Assembly (NCBI GenBank): GCA_964195005.1
Contig: CAXMOO010000183.1
Coordinates: 1-7,205 of the forward strand
Origin: JAUXLW01 sp964195005
GTDB taxonomy: Bacteria; Actinomycetota; Acidimicrobiia; Spongiisociales; SHLN01
DNA length: 7,205 nt
Direction of reading: 5' to 3'
Shown: positions 1-5,279 of the stretch, piece after piece
Layout of the letters: each line of letters opens with the position of its first letter
Position numbering within the stretch: the stretch's first letter is position 1
Notes under the pieces: model-generated
Database searches by the model: none
What the model was told of the DNA's origin: nothing
Seen by the model: the letters and a program-made list of their open reading frames with translations, nothing else
Program-made: the position numbers and the translations under genes

Positions 1-2
1 TG

Positions 3-194
3 TCAGGCCGGGTTTCTTTTGAGATGGTCCAGAAGTGCGCAGTTGCCGGACTGCCGATCATCTGCGGGGTGTCTGCCGCCTCATCTCTGGCGGTGGAGCT
101 CGCCGAGGAGCTCGGTGTGAGTGTCGTTGGCTTTCTACGCGAATCGAGTTTCAACATCTACCACGACCCCGGGCGCCTCATCCGACCTGCCTGA
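3..194 (+). CDS. fdhD: Formate dehydrogenase accessory sulfurtransferase FdhD, C-terminal part (5' end outside window)
   Basis: The first 63 codons that can be read, in frame 3 and ending at TGA 192-194, give the C-terminus of FdhD. Seen directly: SGRVSFEMVQK near the start, then GLPIICGVSAASSLAVELAEELG and the ending VGFLRESSFNIYHDPGRLI. This matches the family C-terminus (SGR-S-E-VQK, then VSA-S-LAV-LA, then a V-F-R/K-----VY--P-R-like tail). In the known family FdhD takes sulfur from the cysteine desulfurase IscS and passes it to the bis-MGD cofactor, which is needed for active formate dehydrogenase; it is cytoplasmic. The catalytic CxxC region lies upstream of the window and cannot be checked. 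The gene lies 73 nt before the catalytic formate dehydrogenase gene on the same strand, which fits its role as the dedicated maturation factor. No frameshift is seen in the visible part. Confidence 0.93.
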   Translation, partial: SGRVSFEMVQKCAVAGLPIICGVSAASSLAVELAEELGVSVVGFLRESSFNIYHDPGRLIRPA

Positions 195-267
195 TTCGGC
201 GACCAGTGCCCGGCAAACGCTGCCAAGCCCAGCACTAGATTAAGCCTCGAGAGGAGATGAAACAGGA
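195..267 (+). other. fdhD-fdhA spacer with fdhA ribosome binding site and an in-frame stop
   Basis: This short spacer holds three visible things. A small nested inverted repeat is present: AGTGC 205-209 with GCACT 232-236, enclosing GGCA 212-215 with TGCC 221-224; it is weak and may mean nothing. A TAA at 241-243 is in frame with the downstream gene and no ATG, GTG or TTG follows it in that frame before 268, so the ATG at 268 is the only possible start. A ribosome binding site AGGAG lies at 252-256, 11 nt before that ATG. I see no clear promoter boxes; fdhA is probably read through from fdhD. Confidence 0.6.
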
Positions 268-2169
268 ATGGCTTACCCCAGATTGACCGAGCCGATGGTG
301 CGTGACGACGGCGAGCTGCGTCCCGCTACATGGGACGAGGCCCTCGACCGGGCCGCCGAGGGAATCCAGGCGACAATGGATTCCTATCCCCGAACCGCCT
401 TCGGGATGTTCAGTTGCTCCAAAGCCACCAATGAGATGAACTTCTTGGCCCAGAAGTTCTCCCGTGTAGTGCTGGGCAGCAACAACATCGACAGCTGCAA
501 CCGCACTTGACACGCTCCTAGCGTCGCCGGTCTGGCGGCAGTTTTCGGAGCCGGCGGGGGCACCAGCAGCTACCGCGAAATAGAAGAAACCGACCTCATC
601 ATTCTCTGGGGGTCGAACGCTCGCGAGACCCACCCGATCTTCTTCCATCACATTCTCAAGGGCGTGCACAATGGTGCCCGTCTGTACACAGTGGATCCCC
701 GACGCACTAGCTCGGCGGCATGGGCCGATGTGTGGCTCGGGATCGACGTGGGCTCTGACATCGCAGTGGCTAATGCCATCGGTCGGGAGATCATCGAAGC
801 CGGGCTGGTCAACCAGGAATTCATCGAAGGCTCCACCACGGGCTTTGATGATTATGCAGAAACTGTTGAGCCGTACACGCTGCAACGAGCTGAAGAGATC
901 AGCGGCGTCCCGGCTGATGCCATCAAGGAGCTGGCCCACTCCTATGCAACAGCCGGGACCGCTCAACTGTGCTGGACGCTGGGGATCACTGAGCATCACA
1001 ACGCCACCGACAACGTCCTCGCGCTCATCAATCTTTCGCTGCTCACCGGTCACATCGGCCGCTTCGGGTCGGGCCTGGTCCCAATCCGCGGGCAAAACAA
1101 TGTGCAAGGCGGTGGGGACATGGGGGCGCTGCCCAACAAGTTGCCCGGTTTTCAGGACCTCGCTGATGACGAGCTGCGGGGCAAGTTCGAGGCCCAGTGG
1201 GGCAGCAAGATTCCGGCTGAGCCCGGTTGGCATTTGAGCCTCATGTTCGACGCTATGGAACGGGGAGAGCTGCGGGCTGTTTACATCATCGGTGAGAACC
1301 CCGCTCAGGCCGAAGCCGACGCCGGCCGCGCTCGCAGACTCCTCAACGGGGTCGATCTGCTCGTAGTGCAAGACATCTTCCTCACGCGAACCGCGCAGAT
1401 GGCCGACGTTGTCTTTCCAGCGGCCGCCGCCTGGGCCGAGACCGAAGGCACAGTGACATCCTCGGAGCGCAGGGTGCAGCGGGTGCGCAAGGCGCTGGAG
1501 CCACCAGGGCAGGCCCGCGATGACCTGCACATCCTGGCCGACATGGCCCAGCGTCTCGGTCACGACTGGGGCTATCCCACCGCTGAAGAGCTCTGGAATG
1601 AGCTGAGGAGCTTGTCGCCGATGCACGCCGGAATGAGTTACGCCCGTCTCGAGGAGTCGAACGGGTTGCAATGGCCTTGCTACGACGAGGAGCATCCCGG
1701 AGAGACCTTCCTCCATGGGCGCCTGTGGGCCGCCGATCCTGCCGACCGGGGGACCCTGGCGCCGTTTACATCCACCGAGTGGGTGGCTCCGGTTGATGAG
1801 CTGACCGACGACTTTCCGATCCGCCTAACCACCGGGCGGCGTCTGGACTCCTTCAACACCGGAGTGCAATCGGGCGGGTACACATCGCCCATCCGCAATC
1901 GTGAGACCATCGACCTGGATCCGGCCGACGCAGAACAGCTTGGCATTGCAGATGGGGAACGCGTAAAGGTGATTTCCCGTCGGGGGGAAGTGGAAGCGCC
2001 GGTTCGTCTTGTGAGAGGCCTCCGACCCGGATTGGCTTTCATGACGCTTCACTTTCCCGACGAGGTCGATACCAACCTGTTGACGATCGACGCCTGGGAC
2101 CCCAAGTCGGGTACTGCTGAGTTCAAGGCAACCGCCATTCGTCTCGAGAAGCTCAACGGAGGAGGCTGA
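268..2169 (+). CDS. fdhA: Formate dehydrogenase catalytic subunit, selenocysteine-containing, lacking its own N-terminal [4Fe-4S] domain
   Basis: One 633-residue selenoprotein is read through the in-frame TGA at 508-510 (U81). It should bind Mo or W with two molybdopterin guanine dinucleotides and interconvert formate and CO2 in the cytoplasm; no Tat signal is seen. Visible motifs: NNIDSCNRT-U-HAPSVAGL at 72-89, where Sec and the next His (H82) sit at the catalytic positions known from E. coli FdhF; GSNARETHP at 115-122; RGQNNVQGGGDMGALP at 274-289, with the conserved active-site Arg; ADVVFPA near 379-385; and the C-terminal dinucleotide-binding domain from about 515, starting FPIRLTTGRRLDSFNTG. 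The same frame and uninterrupted homology run on both sides of the TGA, so it is not a pseudogene. Members of this family normally begin with a CX2CX3CX(n)C [4Fe-4S] domain; here the protein starts directly at MAYPRLTEPMVRDDG, the point just after that domain. The missing domain is at the end of the gene at 3998-4927. Its stop overlaps the next start by one base. Confidence 0.93.
508..510 (+). other. In-frame UGA read as selenocysteine (U81 of FdhA)
   Basis: The TGA falls between NNIDSCNRT and HAPSVAGL. In molybdopterin formate dehydrogenases this single position is Cys or Sec and coordinates the metal (E. coli FdhF has R-V-U-H-G-P-S-V-A-G-L). Translation on both sides is in the same frame and clearly homologous, and a hairpin of the bacterial SECIS type follows. 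Decoding would need SelA, SelB, SelC and SelD, none of which is in the window. Confidence 0.92.
514..551 (+). promoter_or_regulatory. Bacterial SECIS hairpin for selenocysteine insertion
   Basis: Within the coding sequence just after the TGA the RNA can fold as follows: lower stem GCUCC 514-518 with GGAGC 547-551; 520-522 with 541-543 (one G-U); bulged A540; upper stem GUCGCC 523-528 with GGCGGC 534-539 (six pairs, one U-G); loop GGUCU 529-533. The loop GGUCU begins 18 nt after the TGA. By my recollection of E. coli fdhF, its SECIS has the same loop at the same distance, and a U at 524 sits where that element has its important bulged U. SelB is known to bind this loop. The fold was drawn by eye, not computed. 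Confidence 0.85.
2158..2165 (+). promoter_or_regulatory. Ribosome binding site of the NuoEF-like subunit, inside the end of fdhA
   Basis: GGAGGAGG precedes the ATG at 2169; its first GGAGG ends 6 nt before the start. The site lies within the last codons of the catalytic gene, whose TGA (2167-2169) shares its A with the ATG. This arrangement suggests translational coupling of the two subunits. The next in-frame ATG (2184) is too far from this site. Confidence 0.75.
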
Positions 2170-4001
2170 TGGATGTAAAGCTGATGACGGCCCCGCCGAC
2201 TCCCGAGGAGACGGCCGCCGTCGACGGCATCCTCGGCGCACCACGCAGCGGTTGGGACGGCGGAGCCCACACCGAGGAAGATTTTCGCATCGCCCGGAGT
2301 GGCGCCGATGCCAGAGCCCAGCGCCATCTGCTGCTCCCGGCGCTTTGGGGTTTACAGGACGAGATCGGCTGGATCAGCCCCGGAGGGATGAATTATGTCT
2401 GTGAGCGCCTGACGGTCCCTCCGGCCGAGGCCTACGGAGTGGCAACCTTCTATTCGTTGTTCGCCACCACCGAGCAAGCCGGCCGGGTCGCCCATGTGTG
2501 TGACGACGTCGCCTGCCGCACCGCCGGAGCAGGCGAGCTGCTGGAATCTCTCAGTTCTGCGCTCGGACCGGAAGGCGCCGGGGATGAAACCACGTGGCAT
2601 TCCAGCCCCTGTCTGGGTATGTGCGACCGGGCACCGGCCGTCCTCTATCAGATGGCCGGTGACACCAACTTCACAGCCGGGCCGGTTACGGCGGCTCAGA
2701 TTGAGGCGTCGCTGGCCAGCGGTGTTGCCGGCCCCGGGCGCGCATCGGCTCCGCAGACTGTGGGCGGCGATGAGACCGACCTCCGACTCCTACGCCGGGT
2801 CGGGGTGACCCGGCCCGAGTCGCTCGACGAGTACCGCGACAACAGCGGGTACCTTGCGCTGCCGGCGGCACTCGAGATGGGGCCGCAGGCTGTGATCGAC
2901 GAGGTAATCGCCTCAGGGTTGTTGGGCCGGGGCGGGGCGGCGTTCCCTACCGGGCGCAAGTGGGCGGCTGTCGCCGCCGAGCCGGCCGAGCCCCGCTATC
3001 TCATTTGCAACGCGGACGAGTCTGAGCCCGGAACATTCAAGGATCGGCTGCTTCTCGACGCGGACCCGTTTGCTATAATCGAGGCGATGACCATCGCCGC
3101 CTTCGCGGTGGGAGCCTCCCGGGGCTTTGTGTACATCCGCGGCGAATACCCGGAAACAGCTCGCCTGTTGGAAGAGTCTTTGGAGAGGGCCCGCAACGCC
3201 GGCCTGCTCGGAGCCGGGATCCTCGGCAGTGAGCACCAATTCGATGTCGAAGTACGCCGTGGCGCAGGTGCCTATATCTGCGGCGAGGAAACCGCCTTGA
3301 TGGAGTCGATCGAAGGTAAGCGGGGCGAGCCGCGGCAGAAGCCGCCATTTCCCAACCAGGTGGGGCTGTTCGGCCAGCCGACTCTCGTCAACAACGTCGA
3401 AACCCTTGCCAACATCCCGATCATTCTCAACGATGGCGATGATGCCTATCGGGCATTGGGCACCGAGCAATCATCCGGTACCAGGTTGTTCTGCCTTTCC
3501 GGCTCAGTCCCGCGTCCGGGGATCTATGAAGTTGCCTTAGGGACCACCCTGGGGGGACTCTTCGAGGTGGCCGGGGGCATGGAACGCAGTGAGATCCAGG
3601 CGATCCTCCTTGGTGGCGCGGCCGGCTCATTCGTGACGTCCGATGCCCTCGATGTTGAGCTGTCCTTCGAAGGTGCCCGTGAGGCGGGAGTGACCCTCGG
3701 TTCGGGCGCCGTGGTGGTGTTCGACCATTCGGTTGAGATGTCTGTCATCGTTACGCGTATCGCTGCCTTCTTTCGGGACGAGTCTTGTGGGCAGTGTGTT
3801 CCCTGCCGGGTGGGCACTGCCCGGCAAGAAGAGGTGCTGGCCAAAGCTGTGAGTAACGGCGGGGCGGGAAACGGCGAAGCCATCCTGCTGGCAGACATCG
3901 CCGCCGCCATGACGGATGCCTCCATCTGCGGCCTCGGACAAACAGCATCCAGCGCCGTGCAATCGGCCGTGAAGCTGGGATTGGTGGGAGGCCCAGGATG
4001 A
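2169..4001 (+). CDS. fdhB: NAD-dependent formate dehydrogenase beta subunit, NuoE-NuoF fusion (FMN/NADH diaphorase subunit)
   Basis: This 610-residue protein joins two complex-I-type modules. Residues about 45-185 are NuoE-like (thioredoxin-like [2Fe-2S]), with C111, C116, C148 and C152 in the patterns CX4C and CX3C. Residues about 205-610 are NuoF-like: GRGGAAFPTGRKW at 253-265 (FMN/NADH site), CNADESEPGTFKDR at 280-293, GAGAYICGEETALMESIEG at 366-383, NNVETLANIP at 408-417, and the [4Fe-4S] motif CGQCVPC at 540-546 with C587. In related enzymes (FdsG and FdsB of Rhodobacter and Cupriavidus) these are two proteins that pass electrons from the alpha subunit to NAD+; here they are one chain. 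It ends 23 residues after C587, without the extra C-terminal 2x[4Fe-4S] ferredoxin domain of electron-bifurcating HydB/HylB-like subunits. A plain NAD(H)-linked enzyme is therefore more likely, though NADP cannot be excluded. The gene overlaps both neighbours (1 and 4 bases). Confidence 0.95.
   Translation: MDVKLMTAPPTPEETAAVDGILGAPRSGWDGGAHTEEDFRIARSGADARAQRHLLLPALWGLQDEIGWISPGGMNYVCERLTVPPAEAYGVATFYSLFATTEQAGRVAHVCDDVACRTAGAGELLESLSSALGPEGAGDETTWHSSPCLGMCDRAPAVLYQMAGDTNFTAGPVTAAQIEASLASGVAGPGRASAPQTVGGDETDLRLLRRVGVTRPESLDEYRDNSGYLALPAALEMGPQAVIDEVIASGLLGRGGAAFPTGRKWAAVAAEPAEPRYLICNADESEPGTFKDRLLLDADPFAIIEAMTIAAFAVGASRGFVYIRGEYPETARLLEESLERARNAGLLGAGILGSEHQFDVEVRRGAGAYICGEETALMESIEGKRGEPRQKPPFPNQVGLFGQPTLVNNVETLANIPIILNDGDDAYRALGTEQSSGTRLFCLSGSVPRPGIYEVALGTTLGGLFEVAGGMERSEIQAILLGGAAGSFVTSDALDVELSFEGAREAGVTLGSGAVVVFDHSVEMSVIVTRIAAFFRDESCGQCVPCRVGTARQEEVLAKAVSNGGAGNGEAILLADIAAAMTDASICGLGQTASSAVQSAVKLGLVGGPG
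3986..3991 (+). promoter_or_regulatory. Ribosome binding site of the iron-sulfur subunit gene
   Basis: GGGAGG ends 6 nt before the ATG at 3998, within the last codons of the NuoEF-like gene. The start and the previous stop form an ATGA overlap, typical of coupled translation of subunits made in equal amounts. Confidence 0.75.
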
Positions 4002-4927
4002 CTGCGCAGGCCCGGCCGGTTCAAGCCCCGCCGGTAGACGTGACCATCGACGGCCAGGCCGTCTCGGTTCCGGCCGGGGCCACCATTCTGGATGCCTGCA
4101 CCCAGGCCGGCGTCGACACGCCGACGTTGTGCTACGTGGAGACGCTCACTCCGGTGAATGCCTGTCGGGTGTGCGTCGTGGAGGTCGAAGGTTCCCGCAC
4201 CCTGGTGCCTGCCTGCTCCCGGGTAGCCGAGGAAGGCATGAGCATCGGCACCGATACAGAAAGGGTCCGTCTCAGCCGACGCATGGTCCTGGAGTTCTTG
4301 GCGTCGTCTGTGGATGTCGAGCTGACCGGCGGGTTCTCGGAATGGCTGGCAGCCTACGACGGGGATGTCTCCCGATACGGTCCGCCGGCACCCGGTGAGG
4401 GACGGGACCAACGCCGGGCCGGTCACCACGCCTTGCCCGATGGCGCCACCGTCGAGACGGTCGGCCAGCCGGTCAAGGAGCACGATGATCTTTACGTGCG
4501 CGATTACTCGAAATGCATCCTTTGCTACAAGTGCGTGGAAGCCTGCGGGGTCGACGCCCAGAACTCCTTTGCTATTGCGGTGGCCGGGCGAGGATTCGAC
4601 GCCCGCATTTCCACTGAGTTCGACATTGTTCTCACCGAATCGGCCTGTGTCTATTGCGGTAACTGCATCGGGGTGTGTCCTACCGGGGCGCTCATGTTCA
4701 AGAGCGAATTCGACATGCGTAGTGAGGGCACATGGGACGAGGAGCAACAGACGGTCACAGAGACGATCTGCAGTTATTGCGGAGTCGGTTGCAGCCTCGA
4801 GCTCCACGTGCAAGATAACCAAATAGTCAAGGTGACCTCACCGCTCGACAACGACGTCACCAACGGTCACCTCTGCATCAAGGGCCGCTTCGGCTGGCAG
4901 CACATTCAGATGGTGGATAAGGCCTGA
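3998..4927 (+). CDS. Iron-sulfur electron-transfer subunit of formate dehydrogenase: the detached N-terminal half of FdhA
   Basis: This 309-residue protein carries electrons between the catalytic subunit and the NuoEF-like subunit. Domains in order: a NuoG-type [2Fe-2S] ferredoxin fold, residues 12-85, with C45, C56, C59 and C73 (CX10CX2CX13C); a linker of about 90 residues without any cysteine; a 2x[4Fe-4S] ferredoxin, with C173, C176, C179, C183 and C217, C220, C223, C227; then residues 255-309, which are the [4Fe-4S] domain that normally starts the molybdopterin chain, with C258, C261, C265 and C293 followed by KGRFGW. K295 matches the Lys known to lie between cluster and cofactor in FdhF. 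The protein stops at HIQMVDKA, where fused alpha chains run on into the part that begins the gene at 268. The HX3CX2CX5C cluster motif usual in NuoG and FdsA is absent. HoxU-like hydrogenase subunits are a possible alternative, but the final domain and the operon argue for formate dehydrogenase. Confidence 0.93.
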   Translation: MTAQARPVQAPPVDVTIDGQAVSVPAGATILDACTQAGVDTPTLCYVETLTPVNACRVCVVEVEGSRTLVPACSRVAEEGMSIGTDTERVRLSRRMVLEFLASSVDVELTGGFSEWLAAYDGDVSRYGPPAPGEGRDQRRAGHHALPDGATVETVGQPVKEHDDLYVRDYSKCILCYKCVEACGVDAQNSFAIAVAGRGFDARISTEFDIVLTESACVYCGNCIGVCPTGALMFKSEFDMRSEGTWDEEQQTVTETICSYCGVGCSLELHVQDNQIVKVTSPLDNDVTNGHLCIKGRFGWQHIQMVDKA

Positions 4928-4960
4928 GTAAGCCTCTCCCGAGTGTGAAACGGAGGGCCT

Positions 4961-4989
4961 CCTCCCCCATGAGGGACGAGTGGGGGAGG
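4961..4989 (+). terminator. Hairpin terminator of the formate dehydrogenase operon (no U-tract)
   Basis: CCTCCCCCA 4961-4969 pairs perfectly with TGGGGGAGG 4981-4989 (9 bp, loop 11 nt), starting 33 nt after the last stop codon. No T-run follows, so it is not a classic intrinsic terminator. Stem-only terminators are often proposed in high-GC bacteria. It could equally act as an RNA-stabilising 3' end. Confidence 0.5.
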
Positions 4990-5232
4990 CTGGGAGGGGG
5001 GTGTTCCCAACAACAGCGGTGGTGAGGGAGCCCATTTCGCGATGAGATGGTTGCTTGACGATTGAAGTCGATTGGTGGTGCCCAGCAACGAGCAGCTATG
5101 CCGGACTTGTGTTGATTGGTGGTCTGGGGCGCGCGACGACAACTTCGTGTGTCATTGATCGAGCGCGACGATCGCTTGTCTCAGGGCGCCGTTGGTGGTT
5201 TGAGCCCCACCCCTGCTCGCTTCGCTCGCTTT

Positions 5233-5279
5233 CCCCTCCCACTCCGCTTCGTGTTCCACACTCCGCTACGCGGGAGGGG
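5233..5279 (-). terminator. Hairpin directly after fhs (no U-tract)
   Basis: CCCCTCCC 5233-5240 pairs with GGGAGGGG 5272-5279 (8 bp). The stem begins on the base right after the fhs stop codon (TAA on the minus strand at 5280-5282). The 31-nt interior has a smaller hairpin, GTGT 5251-5254 with ACAC 5258-5261, flanked by two copies of ACTCCGCT (5241-5248, 5260-5267). No T-run follows on the minus strand. It may stop transcription of fhs, and from the other side that of the formate dehydrogenase operon. Confidence 0.45.

Larger units (their letters stand above)
4928..5279. other. Convergent intergenic region without a credible gene
   Basis: The 352 bases between the end of the formate dehydrogenase genes and the end of the opposing fhs gene contain no reading frame with recognisable content. 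Frames that cross it are short or are tails of frames running antisense to neighbours. It holds two strong GC hairpins, one near each gene end (listed separately), a weaker hairpin TGGGA 4991-4995 with TTCCCA-type partner TCCCA 5005-5009, and a small one GATCG 5157-5161 with CGATC 5169-5173. Three related short segments ending in TTGGTGGT occur at 5072-5079, 5116-5123 and 5192-5199. No tRNA, CRISPR array or insertion sequence is seen. Confidence 0.7.

Noticed and set aside
35..238. 67-residue plus-strand frame at the start of the window
   Set aside because: It overlaps the FdhD C-terminus in another frame and has no family features.
268..510. A truncated 80-residue formate dehydrogenase pseudogene followed by a separate gene starting at GTG 664
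   Set aside because: The same frame with unbroken homology runs from 268 to 2169. The TGA is at the Sec/Cys position and has a SECIS-like hairpin after it. Selenocysteine decoding explains it better than a nonsense mutation.
235..1716. 493-residue minus-strand reading frame antisense to the catalytic formate dehydrogenase gene
   Set aside because: It lies opposite a gene with clear protein family motifs, and its translation shows no recognisable domain. Long antisense frames are expected in GC-rich coding DNA.
3524..4822. 432-residue minus-strand frame across the NuoEF-like and iron-sulfur genes
   Set aside because: It crosses two overlapping genes with intact cysteine motifs on the plus strand; its own translation resembles nothing.
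268..4927. Assembly error as the cause of the odd gene order
   Set aside because: The three genes are joined by 1- and 4-base overlaps, each with a well-placed ribosome binding site, and all frames are intact. A mis-join would be unlikely to produce this.
4928..5279. A small RNA gene or riboswitch in the convergent spacer
   Set aside because: Hairpins are present, but I find no known riboswitch core, no promoter and no clear transcript boundaries. It sits downstream of both genes, so a 5' regulatory role is unlikely.
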